Positions 21,591-33,042 of a stretch of DNA of 64,000 nt are shown in pieces (positions within the stretch are counted from its first letter, which is position 1; each line of letters begins with the position of its first letter). The DNA is from Enoplolaimus lenunculus (Eukaryota; Nematoda; Enoplea; Enoplida; Thoracostomopsidae). A program made the position numbers and the translations under genes. The notes beneath the pieces are model-generated. The model did not search any database and was not told the DNA's origin. It saw only the letters and a list, made by a program, of their open reading frames with translations. The stretch covers positions 62,001 to 126,000 of the forward strand of contig JASANG010004073.1 of the NCBI GenBank assembly GCA_030248215.1, written 5' to 3'.

Positions 21591-23369
21591 AACCGTTAAA
21601 ACAAATAAAATTAATGTCTTCGAGTCATAGACTTGTATATATCGTTTATATACATATTTGCGTATAAACTGATTAGGCTAATTTTGTCTCACCTACCCCC
21701 ATCCGTCCTGGCTAGACGTTGTCTGAGAGACGATTTGTATTTATTTTTTTAAACATATAAAAACGATAAATATATAAATATATATTATTTCCAGACATTA
21801 AAAAATATTTTATAGACATATTTAAACACAAAGTTTACATAAACATATTAATGTGAATATTGTTCTCGAACGGTAATAAAACTTCGAAATAGAATTTTCG
21901 CTCGGTTTTTCATGAGGGGTCGTCTTTGCTTTCTGTGAATATCTTCGATCCCCCCAGTCTACAGTTAATTCTACTACGCCTCACTGTACATTTTGTAGAC
22001 AGTAATTGAACCAGGGGAGTCCACAGAAAATGATACTTAGGGGACGCACCGAATATTAAGTTTGGGGGGTTCCTACAATTGCATGGGGGGTCACGTTCCC
22101 CAAATGCCCCCCAGTGGAGACGTTTTTGAATTGAAGTCCTCGATATTGAACGGGATAGCGGTGGATCAAACCCTTTCCGTCTTACGACCCACAGGATGCA
22201 ATTGGGGCGACCATTGGGGGTACCGTCTTAGCAAGGAAAAAAATTTTTTTGCGGACCACGAAGTTATAGAATTGTGAAACATTTCATTGGGGGAGGGGCT
22301 TCCTGGGACCTGTTTGATTTGGGGGATGCACTATCCTAACATCGGCCCTGCCATCGACCCAGATCCCTAGCCACGGATATGATCTCGGGCAATTATATCC
22401 TTCGCCTGTAAAACAGGTCCGTAGCCAGCGACCCTAAGACGCCAAGATCGTTTTAACCCGCCTGCCCTCTTAACGGAAAAACCTTGGGAATGGGGCGCAC
22501 TAAACACGACCCCGTCTGAAAAGCGTAGGCGTGCCCTTACACCAATTCACTCCAAACAAACAAAACCCAAAAAATTGTTTTGCCAAAAATTGAACCAACC
22601 AGCGCAGATTTGAACGGTTATTTTTAAACCTACTGACATCTCATCAAAGTTTGATTCGCTCGTCGCAGACGTGTGACGTGTTTTCAAACTCTTCGGGTTA
22701 CGGTATTCGACAATAAAAGACGGAGGGGGGGGGGGGGGCGGGCGAGGGTCGACCAATCATGCCCCCCCGGGGGAGGGTAGATTTAACTCGTAAAGGCAAT
22801 GTCTGGTATGTCTGTAGTCTCGACAGAACTGCGTGTGTCGTCTGCGGGTATTTGTCTGGCGACTACGGATATATCAGACTAGACACAAGTTGTTTAAACC
22901 AGATTTAAGTAGATTGTAAAATTGGCCACTATCACATATATAAGGATTTATGGACGTCCATCCGGGCGGACACGGCACTGAGGGTGCATTCCCCCTAAAT
23001 TCTCTCAGTCACCACCCATAGGAACTCGGCAGAGCTAAGATGGAGCACCCGAACAGTTACCGGTTCCATTTCAATTGAAATTTTTTCTAAATGCCTTCGA
23101 GTTACTTCTACCTAAACGGGAGGGATACGTTCGAGAAAAAAATCCAAAGGTGTATTGTTCTTGTTACCAACTGAAAACCAATCAAAGTACCATTTAAAAA
23201 TCTCAACGGGGGTTTGACTCGTAAATCCCCCTGGCTAAAGCCCTTGTCTGGTTCCTTTAGCATTTACGCGGTAGACTTTTATCTGCCGTCGGTAAACGTG
23301 TAGGTAGGTTGACATTGCTAATTTTAAGTGTGTGTTATAAGCCCATTTATGTCTAAATGTCTAGCCGTA
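21591..23369. other. No gene recognised; homopolymer G tract
   Basis: Mostly non-repetitive as far as can be judged. GTCCGTAGCCAGC at 22419 is an F-family fragment. A long G run lies at about 22723-22738. No coding region is supportable. Confidence 0.4.
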
Positions 23370-23475
23370 TAGACATATATACATATACATATATATAATA
23401 TATATGTATACATATTCAGTTATATATATCTATATATTATATATAATATATGTATATATATTCATTTATATATAT
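23370..23475. repeat. TA-rich microsatellite
   Basis: TATACATATA/ATATATAATATA alternations. It continues beyond the inserted element at 23476-23577, showing that element landed in the microsatellite. Confidence 0.85.
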
Positions 23476-23577
23476 CAGGGTTCCAACCGGAACTAAATTT
23501 TGTCGGAAGCGGAATCGGAATCGGAATCAAATTTTTCCGGAATTTTAGCCAGAATCGGAATTCCGATGGAACCCTGA
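23476..23577. mobile_element. Short MITE, CAGGGTTCC ends (M family)
   Basis: About 102 bp with CAGGGTTCCAACCGGAA at the left and TTCCGATGGAACCCTG at the right, flanked on both sides by TATATAT. The interior GGAATCGGAATC tandem words resemble the CCTGTTCC repeats of the 11539-11970 copy. hAT-like terminus, duplication obscured by the TA repeat. Confidence 0.75.
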
Positions 23578-23851
23578 TATATATATTATATATAATGCAA
23601 TCTAGGTATTTACAACAGCCGCTAAAAGTTCAGCGATTGTAACTTTTAGTAGACAAAGAACCAAACGACAGACAGGTTAATTAATTGGTTGTTTTGGGTT
23701 CAAATGTTTATGTAAATTAGCGGATAATCAACGACATAAAACCAGGATTTCATTTCAGAACCGCATAAGCTCTCATGTTAAAACAGCTTTTTTGCGTATG
23801 ATTGAACGATAACATTTTTTGACGTCTGCCTGAATTATTATTTTAATTTTT

Positions 23852-23924
<73 letters not shown>

Positions 23925-24094
23925 TAAAGCCTTTAAAAGTGTGTCTTAAGTCGATTTTAGAAATTTAGGAAATATATCCAAGTTGTCTATATTTTATACT
24001 GTGAACGTGTGAGAGTAGGATTTGTCAAAAGTTAGCCATAAAAAGACATATAAACTTTTAGGAGCGACACAGCCTCAGAAGACAGATGTGGACC
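23578..24094. repeat. No gene; (ATT)n microsatellite
   Basis: (ATT)n runs from about 23836 to 23923, with two TTT interruptions. The flanks are AT-rich. Confidence 0.8.
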
Positions 24095-24228
24095 AGGGAC
24101 GTTCAGCTCCAACTGAGAGACTTTTGGCCCATTTAGATAATTTTCAACTTTGCTTGTAAGTCATTGAAAAGCCTTGTATGCGTGCTGCTGAAAAATGGTA
24201 CTCTAGTAAGGTGAGCTGGCTAAGAGCA
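24095..24228 (-). mobile_element. GTAGCCA MITE (F family), truncated
   Basis: GTTCAGCTCCAACTGAG, TTTGCTTGTAAGTCATTG and AAGGTGAGCTGGCTA match the family in reverse. Ends eroded. Confidence 0.65.
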
Positions 24229-24522
24229 TAAAGCCACAGTATCAAATTCGAGAAAACTAAACAAGAATTATAAAACAACATAACGAGGGTCTGCAGTACA
24301 AGGGCGGAGCAATAGTCCTACGCCTGCAAAGCCGCGACCTCAGGGCTGGCTTTTTAAACGCACTCGCAACGAGTGTTTTAAAAATGAAAATTTTGAATAA
24401 AAAACGTATTTTAACCCATATTTATTCGACAATATTTGGGGCCCACAAGCCAAATCGGCCTTAGGTTCAGGTTAAGTCTCAAGCGTCCGCCCACCCTAAA
24501 CAAAAATATCTCAAATCTAAAA

Positions 24523-24744
24523 CACTGCAAAAAATGGTGAGCCAAATTTACTCTCTCCGAAATAGGCTCTACGGGACTACACAAACTGAGTCACAAATTC
24601 GACTCCGCCAGAGTCAAATTCGACTCTGTGATCGACTCGGGTGAGTCGAATTTGACTCTGTCAGAGTCGAATTTGGCTCAGTTCGTGTAGTCCAGAAAAG
24701 CCTATTTCGGAGATAGTCAATTTGACTCACCATTTTTTGCAGTG
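24523..24744. mobile_element. Palindromic MITE, CACTGCAAAA ends (D family)
   Basis: 222 bp. CACTGCAAAAAATGGTGAGC and the inverted CACCATTTTTTGCAGTG are terminal. The whole element is a large imperfect palindrome of GAGTCAAATTCGACTC words around a central GACTCGGGTGAGTC, so its transcript would fold into one long hairpin. Confidence 0.85.
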
Positions 24745-25196
24745 TATATATTTATTGCTTCTGCGTTTAGTAAATAAATCAACCGAAACTAAACTTAGAA
24801 ACGAAATAGAAAGTTGAAAATAAACACCCGAGCAAACCTTTTGTCAAAATAAATATAAGACAAACAAATGAACAAACAAAGGATCCAAACTAAGGGGAGA
24901 CATTGAGGGAATCGGTATATTTCCCCTCTAAATTACCGTTTAAAGTCGAGAAAAAGACACTTTTACAGAGTTTTAAAATATCGTCATTAGTCTAAAAAAA
25001 TGACATCATATCCGTCGGAATTGAAATTCTGGCTCTGCGCCACTGCAAACTAAAACAAATTCCAGCCAATCAGTGTTATTTTAATGCTTAAACTACTTAA
25101 ATTAGGCTCGAGACAATAAAAACACGAGTATACTTAAAGAAATTTGAAAATGTCTGATATCGGGAAAATAGTGACCGGTTGTAGTATAGACGGTTC
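24745..25196. other. No gene recognised
   Basis: AT-rich, no supported feature. Confidence 0.4.
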
Positions 25197-25595
25197 GGCC
25201 CATGTTACTTTAAGGGGCGTCCAGGTTTCTGGTGGGTCTATAAAAGAGTAGGTTTAGATTTAGGGCCGTGCCGCTTTTTGGTGGGTTTGTAAAAGAGTAG
25301 GCATACATTCTAGACATTTTTTTGCTTACGCTTTACGCTTAGACTTAGGCATACGCTTTTGCAACGCTTAGGCTTAGGCTTAGGAATACGCTTTTGCAAC
25401 GCTTAGGCTTAGGCTTAGGCTTAGGAATACGCTTTTGCAACGCTTTGGCTTAGGCTTTGGCTTAGGACTACGCTTTTGCAACGCTTTGGCTTAGGCTTTG
25501 GCTTAGGACTACGCTTTTGCAACGCTTAGGCTTAAGCTTAGGCTTAATAGGAATACGCTTAATCTACTGTTACGGCCCTAAAAGTAAAATTGGCC
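25197..25595 (+). mobile_element. TTAGGC MITE, end type C, internally expanded
   Basis: Starts GGCCCATGTTACTTTAAGGG and ends ACGGCCCTAAAAGTAAAATT plus GGCC. A second partial left segment (GTGGGTTTGTAAAAGAGTAGG) follows the first at about 25277, showing internal duplication. A higher-order repeat of about 40-45 bp, TACGCTTTTGCAACGCTT plus TTAGGC units, occurs five times. Confidence 0.85.
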
Positions 25596-25748
25596 CCCTA
25601 AAAGTTACTAAACCCTAAATATGCGTCTAAAACAAAAACGGAACTCGTGTGATGCCGCAGTTATAACGTAAACTCCAGCATTTACCGTTTCAGCATACTT
25701 CTTCAAGTGACTAGACACTGTTTTAGAAATAACCGCAAGACACATCAG

Positions 25749-25942
25749 CATTGCTGGAACAGACATAAGTGGGTGCTCCCGCCACCCTCCACGATGGCGA
25801 CCCCAAACACGCGAGTGAACCGTACGAGAAGCCATTTTAAAACTTGGACGATTTTTGTTTCAACCGGTTAGGGTGGGGGCCGTTTTAGAGGTGGGGGCCA
25901 CACCCCCAAGTTGACAATATGGGGGTGGCTGTTCCGATCGTG
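25749..25942 (+). mobile_element. H-family MITE
   Basis: CATTGCTGGAACA start aligned to the 30750 copy, AACCGGTTAGGGTGGGGGCC in the middle, and GGGGTGGCTGTTCCGATCG at the end. Flanks CACATCAG and TATATCAG match at 6 of 8. Confidence 0.7.
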
Positions 25943-26466
25943 TATATCAGACATATTTTATAGTAAAATTTAATAAATCTAGGTCGTCTCAAGTACTGAA
26001 AAATGTCCACAATACTCAACCTATTTCATTATCAAACAATAACTATTTATATATACATATATATACAGATATATATGTATATATACATATATATATTATA
26101 TATAATATATATATTATATATGTATATATATGTATATATGTATATATTGGAAACAATAATCAACCGGCAGCGGTTAGGCCCGCATCCAAGAATATTAATA
26201 GTTAACGGAACTAAGATGACTTATACATCAAACGAAAAAAATTTCCTAAAATAGAATAATTTTTCAATATTGAAAACAAAATATATATTAAATAGGGAGA
26301 ACATATCCACTGGATTAAGCGGTCACCCCCTCGCCTATCATGGCAGTTGTGACAGCCGTTGTAGTGGCTTGCTATCGTAGACATTTAGTGTGAATTTAAA
26401 ATTTAAAATTACATAAGTCTACTTGTAAAATTTAAACGTCTACTGTCTAGCCGCCGACTCGCTCTA
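25943..26466. repeat. No gene; TATA microsatellite
   Basis: TATATACATATATATA alternations at about 26048-26150. An open frame across it (Tyr/Ile-rich) is repeat-derived. Confidence 0.7.
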
Positions 26467-26735
26467 GACAGCACTTAAACACTGGGTGATGGTATGTTTC
26501 GCTTGCAATGAGATACGAACTGTGTTAAAATTAAGACAAATTTCTATATTTTGCAAGACAGCACTTAAACACTAGGTGATGGTATGTTTCGCTTGCAATG
26601 AGATACGAACTGTGTTAAAATTAAGACAAATTTCTATATTTTGCAAGACAGCACTTAAACACTAGGTGATGGTATGTTTCGCTTGCAATGAGATACGAAC
26701 TGTGTTAAAATTAAGACAAATTTCTATATTTTGCA
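26467..26735 (+). repeat. Three nearly identical 90-bp tandem copies
   Basis: Units begin at 26467, 26557 and 26647 with GACAGCACTTAAACACT. The only difference I see is one base (GGGTGATGG in the first, AGGTGATGG in the others). This indicates a recent triplication or ongoing homogenisation. Confidence 0.95.
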
Positions 26736-27000
26736 GACATTTATCGCGGATTCGATTGTGTAATATTAAAATTCAATATAAATTGACAGAAATTTAAGTA
26801 TTTACGAAATTTTGAATTCAAATTTACTCAAATTCAAATATATTAACAGTGGATAAACGACACAAATTATTTATCCAGTTTTTGTATGGAAAATAAATCT
26901 GTAACATGGGTCAAAACTTAATGTCATATTGAAACCTGGAGCCAGACCAGCAGGTCACAAAATCATCGAAGGTGAGGCATTTTCCAGGCAGGTTGAGCAT

Positions 27001-27169
27001 CGGGCCCGTAGCCAAGGGAGAGTCAAGGGGGTTCAGCTCCAACCAGCAAAATTTTTGGCCCCCCCCCTAGAAAATTTTCGACCTTTCTTGTAACTCATTA
27101 ATAATCATTGAATGCCCCTTCCGAAAAAATTTTTACCTCCCCTAATAATGTAAGCTGGCTACGGGACTG
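27001..27169 (-). mobile_element. GTAGCCA MITE (F family) with perfect 8-bp duplication
   Basis: 169 bp. Starts CGGGCCCGTAGCCAAGGGAG and ends TAAGCTGGCTACGGGACTG. TTGAGCAT flanks both sides (26993-27000 and 27170-27177). This copy gives the clearest evidence for hAT-type insertion of the F family. The interior has a 9-base C run. Confidence 0.92.
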
Positions 27170-27301
27170 TTGAGCATCCTGCCCCCTCTGAATACGGATC
27201 CAGCCGCAGTACAAGAAAGTAAATCTAAACTTGAAACGTTAGCTTAAATGTTTACTCTAAGCTAAAATCTGAACTAAGGCCAAAAGGCTAAATGTACAGT
27301 A

Positions 27302-27551
27302 CACCGTAAATTTCAGTGAGTTGATTTTAACTCATAACGAATTGAATCACTCAGTCTGAGTTAGGACTATCAGAACGCAGAAATTTGAGTTGATTCAATT
27401 CGTTCTGAGTTAATCAACTTACGCAAAGTCAACTCAACTCAGAGGGAGAATCAACTCAACTCACAGTGAACTAATGTTTACTGATATTAATTCAGAAATA
27501 ACCAACTCGCTGGCTGAATTGATTAATCAACTCATTGAAATTAACACAGTA
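27302..27551. mobile_element. Palindromic MITE, CACTGTAAATT ends (E family)
   Basis: ACCGTAAATTTCAGTGAGTT at the left and AACTCATTGAAATTAACAC at the right are inverted. The interior is built of GAGTTGATT/AATCAACTC and GACTATCAGAAC words. A short open frame on the plus strand at the right end is fortuitous. Confidence 0.8.
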
Positions 27552-27890
27552 ACGTGTAGCCTGACAGCATATATACCCGATTGCAAATTAGAACACATTC
27601 TTAAAAAGTTTTGTAACGAATATTTTAGAATTGCAAATAATTTAAATCTGCCACTCCGGCCAATTTGAAACGAAATGAAATTTTAAAATAGTTTTACACA
27701 ATAAAATTTCATCGAAACATTACAAGTTATTATCTAAATTCTTAGCGTCATAGACGCAAAAGTCTTAAATGTATGGCTGTAACTCTTGTCTTGCCCCCCA
27801 ACCGGTATCAGCCGTCTCCAGCAGTTCGTAAATTCCACATAGAGATGCTAAATGTGATGCTGACATACGAAACTCCACCCTTAGTAACAT
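27552..27890. other. No gene recognised
   Basis: AT-rich left part, then mixed sequence leading into the minisatellite. Confidence 0.4.
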
Positions 27891-28057
27891 CCTGTCACTC
27901 ACCCGTAGGAATACCCTGTGCCTCACCCGTAGAAATACCCTGTCCCTCACCCTCAGGAATACCCTGTCCCTCACCAGTAGGAATACCCTGTCCCTCACCC
28001 GTAGGAATACCCTGTCCCTCACCCTTACCCTGTCCCTCACCCTTACCCTGTCCCTCG
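27891..28057 (+). repeat. Minisatellite, 24-bp unit
   Basis: About five full ACCCTGTCCCTCACCCGTAG-type units, then shortened ACCCTGTCCCTCACCCTT units. Because 24 is a multiple of three, frames are open on both strands (Ser-Pro-Val-Gly-Ile-Pro-Cys-Pro on plus); I see no other support for a gene. Confidence 0.88.
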
Positions 28058-28348
28058 GTGTATACGTCCGCAGCTAGTATTTCAATTCGGCCAGGGTAGA
28101 ACCTTAAATATACACTTTTAGTAGCCAGTAGTGCAATAAATATAAAAATTGCAGGTAAACATGTACTAATTTAGCGACTATCAGTCCCGTTTATACGCTA
28201 GTGGTCTGATATATTGAAACATTTTATTTCGCAATCAGACATACAAACTGTCTCAAGTCTAAAGTGACCAACAAAATATTCTGTCTAGACGTAGAGAAAA
28301 TTTTGAACAATTGTGAACGTCGACGGACTGTACAATTTTAAAAGATGC

Positions 28349-28407
<59 letters not shown>

Positions 28408-28553
28408 CGCGGAACTAAAATTTATTGCGTCTACAAACTTGACACAACGTTTCAGCTGATCATTAAATGGTCGGCGGTGTTCAACCGGAATATAGTTAAT
28501 ATATGTATGTATATGTGTATATAACACTTAAACTGTCTACTGTCTGGCAGTCT
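28058..28553. repeat. No gene; (CAA)n microsatellite
   Basis: (CAA)n at about 28345-28407, roughly 21 units. GTCTAGAC at 28283-28290. Confidence 0.85.
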
Positions 28554-28808
28554 GTCTGTCTGTCTGGACGATGGTCGAATTTTGATTGGTCTGTCTGGGC
28601 GATGGTTGAATTTTGATTGGTCTGTCTGGGCGATGGTTGAATTTTGATTGGTCTGTCTGGGCGATGGTTGAATTTTGATTGGTCTGTCTGGGCGATGGTT
28701 GAATTTTGATTGGTCTGTCTGGGCGATGGTTGAATTTTGATTGGTCTGTCTGGGCGATGGTTGAATTTTGATTGGTCTGTCTGGGCGATGGTTGAATTTT
28801 GATTGGTC
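28554..28808 (-). repeat. Minisatellite, 31-bp unit, 8 copies
   Basis: The unit GTCTGTCTGGGCGATGG plus TTGAATTTTGATTG repeats with almost no variation except in the first copy. Since 31 is not a multiple of three, the long minus-strand frame cycles through three peptides and is not a gene. Confidence 0.93.
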
Positions 28809-28897
28809 AGATTTATCAACTTGAATTGAACCGGATTTTAACGCAATTTGATTCGATAATTAAAATCAGTCGCGTTGTATATTGGCCAAAATGTGCA

Positions 28898-29060
28898 TGG
28901 ACCGTAGCCAGACACGTCCGCTGGCAATTCAAGCACCCTAGAAAAATTATGACCTTTACAAATGGTTGAAACTTGATTGCGGGTATTGAAAAAACCTTGT
29001 GCACCCCTCCTAAATGATTTTTAGTCCATAACCAAAGATAGTTACCTGTTCAAGGGGGTC
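28898..29060 (-). mobile_element. Degenerate F-family copy
   Basis: ACCGTAGCCAGAC at the left, CCTAGAAAAATTATGACCTT and CCCCTCCTAAATGATTTTTAG in order, heavily diverged. Confidence 0.5.
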
Positions 29061-30741
29061 TGGTTGACACATACTATTGTTTAAATTGAATCAGTCATAG
29101 ACGCGAAAAACACAACTGTATGAACGTTTAAAGTATTTTAAAATTTTATCATTTTAAAATTATTAAATTAAACAAAAAAATTATTATATTTTAAGTAATT
29201 TTGAACAGAACTAAACGTTTTATGTCGTTTAAATTGGTTCGAAAAACAGTTCAAAGGTCAAACTATGGTAAATAAAGCGTTTTTGTTTTTCGTTTTGTCT
29301 AAGACTTCAAAAAAATCAGCCCCATTGTCGCGATATAAAAACAACAACAACAACAACAAACATATCAAGTCTAGACAGTGTTTTAGAAAATTAAAACTAC
29401 TAGAAATTAAATAATGTATTAACTTTGACCATCTGTCATACGATCTGTTACGGGTTTCCCCTTGTTTTTCTTAAAATCCCTTATCAAAACATAGCTTTGT
29501 CTGATGGCTGTGTAAAATTTTTGTTCATTATTTTGTACATTAATTTTTAAGAGAATTTTTTCTCAATTTTAAAATAGTTTAAATTGAAAATGTGTTAATT
29601 TTAACACTTAATTGTTATAAAATGTGTCAGGTTTAATGTGTTGAAAACCAAGTGATGACGATACCATCTGTGGCTCAAAATTAATAATTATTAATGATTT
29701 TAAAACAATGTGTTCTGTGTCGAAACAATTTTACTCAAATTTTATTAAAATATAAAACATATATTTCGTCAAATATATATATACATATATAAATGTATAC
29801 ATATGTATATATATGTATACATATGTATATATATTTATATATATGTATGTATATAAACGTATAATATATCGTTAGAAATCGATTGCCGATATTTTTATAT
29901 TTTTGTGCGTATAATTTTCCATCAAAAAATAATAGAATTATCGTCCTATGCCGCTCTTGAAACCTGGTTAACCCCCTTAGCTAAATGAGCTGGATTCGGG
30001 CCTTATATTCCATATCCAATCTTAAATACAATCCTGGTTCCGCAATCATACTCGCAGTCTGATTGAAATGATTTGAGACAAACGACGAACAAAAGTTGTA
30101 GTAATTTCCTAAAAACAATTAACGTCAACTGAGTTTTTAGAAAACAAAAACTATTTTGAGACATTTAAACTCCAGACGCAAAAGAAATTCGACTTTTCAG
30201 GTTTAAGGCATTTGTTTTTTTGCTTTGGTCTGGAGAGTCGTAGACAGGTAGTTTGGTTAATAAGCATTGGGTTCTTTAAACCTGTCATTTGAAAGTACCA
30301 GATTTGGAAATTTTTGATGTGGGGGGTGGGTACCGTATAATAGTAGTGAAATAAGCTCAGAAGCCAGGAGACAAACGTAATTTTAAATTTAAAAATGTTT
30401 CAGTTGCCGTCTTGGGTGGGGAAGCATAGGCCTTGATGCCCCCCTTTCGGTACGGCAGTGGTCATTCCCCTTGCAAAAGGCCAGTTTTACGAAAATAGTT
30501 TATATTTGAAGCAACCAATAAAATTTGATTTGATTTATTTGACAAATAGTTTATATCGTTTTTTGATAGGGTAAGTCATATTTTGTGAAAAGGGCCAATG
30601 AAAACGAGGCAGTCATACGGAACGTAAATCTGTCATCTAATCACAAACGGAATAGTATTTTTACAGGAACCAATCAAATTTTGTTTATTTTCAATTTCAA
30701 TTGCATATTTCAAATTGTTTTGGTCTGGTGAGTATGTGACA
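29061..30741. repeat. No gene; CAA and TATA microsatellites
   Basis: A short (CAA)n at 29341-29359 is followed by GTCTAGAC at 29369. A TATATATG tract lies at about 29765-29865. The segment CTAGACAGTGTTTTAGAAA near 29371 matches one near 25708. No coding region seen. Confidence 0.6.
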
Positions 30742-30749
30742 AGTATAGT

Positions 30750-30945
30750 CAGTGCCGGAGCAGGCAGGGGTAGGGGCTCCGCCCAAATTCCACTGTGGGG
30801 ACCCCAAACTCGCGAGCAAAGCGAGCGAGAAGCCAGACGCATTTTAAAACTTGGGCATGTTTTTGTTTCAACCGGTTAGAGTGGGGGCCGTTTTAGGGGT
30901 GGTCCTCGCAAGTTGAGGGTATGGAGGGTGGCGGCTCCGTCCCTG
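30750..30945 (+). mobile_element. H-family MITE with duplication
   Basis: 196 bp. Starts CAGTGCCGGAGCAGGCAGGG and ends GGCGGCTCCGTCCCTG. Flanks AGTATAGT and AGTATAGC match at 7 of 8. The interior has CTCGCGAGCAAAGCGAGCGAG and AACCGGTTAGAGTGGGGGCC-type words. hAT-like. Confidence 0.88.
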
Positions 30946-30953
30946 AGTATAGC

Positions 30954-31308
30954 TGAAAACAAAGAAGGGTCAAGTCCTTGTAAACAACAATGTAACGTGG
31001 CCTTCCAGGGGGGCGTATAAGTAACAGTCCGAGATATATCCCACCGAAATTTTTGAAAACACAAGAAAAAAATATTTTTTCAATTTTTTTATCTAAAATT
31101 CCCTGTTCCGAAATGAAATCACGCGTAGTGTTTTATTTAAATGATTTTAAGCTTACAAAATAGCAGCTAAACATTTTGTTCTTAAGCGGAATCAGTTTAC
31201 TTAAAATATTGTCAAGGGGGAATCCAAAATTTTCGTAATTATTTTGATACTCAAGAATTTGTTAGGTTAAGGAGGGGGGCGAATATAAAATATAGGGGGT
31301 ATCACCTA
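30954..31308. other. No gene recognised
   Basis: The last ~40 bases (GGGGGTATCACCTA) resemble the flank of the D-family half copy at 34222, suggesting co-duplication of flanking sequence. Confidence 0.4.
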
Positions 31309-31519
31309 CACTGCAAAAATGGTCAGTCAAATCGACTGTCTCCGAAATAGGCTTTTCGGGACTACACATAAACTGAGTCTAATGCGACTCCGCCAGAGTC
31401 AAACGTGCAATTCAGTGCGTTGAATTTGACTGTGGCTGAGTCGAATTTTGACACAATTTGTGTAGTCTCGAAAAGCCTATTTCGGAAACAGTCAATTTGA
31501 CTCACCATTTTTTGCAGTG
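31309..31519. mobile_element. Palindromic MITE, CACTGCAAAA ends (D family)
   Basis: CACTGCAAAAATGGTCAGTC and the inverted CACCATTTTTTGCAGTG are terminal, and TA abuts both. Inner arms CCGAAATAGGCTTTTCGGGA and TCTCGAAAAGCCTATTTCGG pair. Confidence 0.85.
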
Positions 31520-31689
31520 TAGTGTTCCGCTTGCTGTGGGCCCGTTTGCAGACATATGAGTTAAGGTTCAAATATTAGATGTATGCTACTATAATATTCA
31601 TATTTGGCAAATTAATTACAAGTATACGTTGCACAGGACCTTGTACAGTGCCTATTCTCAAATGCGTGTAGCACCTAATTCACCCCATC

Positions 31690-31812
31690 CAGCCTCGTAG
31701 ACAGCCTAAGGGTATATTTGATACCTTACAAGCAAGGTTGAAAATTTTCTAGTAGCACAAAACTGTTCCATGGCGGGCTGAGCCTAAACTGACCCTTTCT
31801 ACGGGCTCGTAC
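31690..31812 (+). mobile_element. F-family copy, internally shortened
   Basis: CCTCGTAGACAGCC at the left, TTACAAGCAAGGTTGAAAAT, then GGGCTGAGCC and TTTCTACGGGCTCG. Diverged. Confidence 0.6.
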
Positions 31813-32688
31813 CGAGTACCAGTTTAGTAAACTGGTTTCAAATAAGCTAACTGTTACTAGGTTAAAAAGTTATTAAAACGCCCAAAACAAACAAATATTA
31901 CATAATATTTTGGGTTTTGTCGCAAAATAAACATTCAAATTTACCAAGTCGAACTCTGCATAATTCTACCGTTTAATTACACCAATACATCGTATTTATA
32001 TTTCATTATATCCATCATAAACAGCAAAAACACAACCGATTCCAACCGCACTGTTGTTATCAAAAACAATAGCCCCCCCCCCCCAATTTCAAAATAATAC
32101 CCAAACATTGCGTCTACCCATCTTGCCGCCGCCCGCCCCCCCCTCGAAGCCAAAAATTTTATTTGACCTAAAAATCATTTAATTCTCGTGGGGGTGGTTC
32201 TAAATTTAAAAACTATAAACAACGGTGCTTGTTTCTGTACGACGAGACGGTGAAAAACATATACACAAATAACAGACGGTTGCCTTATAAAAACCAGACT
32301 GAATTACGTTCACCGCAAAGTCATTTCTTAAGTATTTTATATGGATATATATTATTTATTATATATATGTATATCAATATATTATATGTATATCGATATA
32401 TTATATGTATATATATATCGATTTATTACATATATATGTATATATCGATATTTACATAATATATAGAGATATATTACACATAATATATGTATACGTAAAC
32501 ACAGTGTTGTAAGTAGTTTTTTAATGTCTAGACAGAACTGATTGTACAGCTTCTTAATATACATATATATACATATATATGTATATACATATATATGTGT
32601 GTATATTTTAACCACCAACACAACTTTGTCTATGTCTCCCCTCGCCGCCTGCAATCGGTCCGTACATAATCATATTTTGGACTTGATA
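31813..32688. repeat. No gene; long TATA microsatellite tracts
   Basis: C run at about 32073-32082. TATATATG/CGATATAT tracts at about 32340-32480 and 32560-32605 create spurious Tyr/Ile frames. GTCTAGAC at 32526-32533. Confidence 0.75.
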
Positions 32689-32696
32689 AAACGATT

Positions 32697-32878
32697 CGGA
32701 CCCGTAGCCAAATGTGGGGGCAGGGAGTCTTTCAGCATCCCGTGGAAAAATTTTGGCCCCCCTAGAAAGCTGTCAACCTTGCTTGTAACTTAATAAACCC
32801 TTGAATGCTCGTCCGTTGAATGCCCCTCCTGAATAATTTTTAGCCCCCCCCCAGCAAGGTGAGCTGGCTACGGGCGTG
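32697..32878 (-). mobile_element. GTAGCCA MITE (F family) with duplication
   Basis: 182 bp. Starts CGGACCCGTAGCCAAATGTG and ends GAGCTGGCTACGGGCGTG. Flanks AAACGATT and AAATGATT match at 7 of 8. Contains a small internal repetition of TGAATGCTCG/TGAATGCCCC. Confidence 0.9.
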
Positions 32879-33042
32879 AAATGATTATATTTTGATAAAT
32901 TATTCGAAATTTTGTGATTTATACGCAAAGATTTTGACGTCTCCTGACCATTTCTGGGCCAGAAAACTTTTAGGCTTTTAACGTGGAATCGAAGCCTAAA
33001 TCTTAATCCTAAACAAACGTCTGAAGTTTGGTTCAAGGTCTA

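Noticed and set aside
27773-28099. Plus-strand frame of 108 codons with a Ser-Pro-Val-Gly-Ile-Pro-Cys-Pro repeat, and its minus-strand counterpart
   Set aside because: Both strands are open across a 24-bp minisatellite. No start context, domain or conserved flank favours either.
26467-28808. CRISPR-like arrays
   Set aside because: The repeats are contiguous tandem units with no unique spacers, and the setting is eukaryotic.
28496-28819. Minus-strand frame of 107 codons with repeating QTNQNS/PDRPIK peptides
   Set aside because: A 31-bp unit read in all three registers; no support beyond the repeat.
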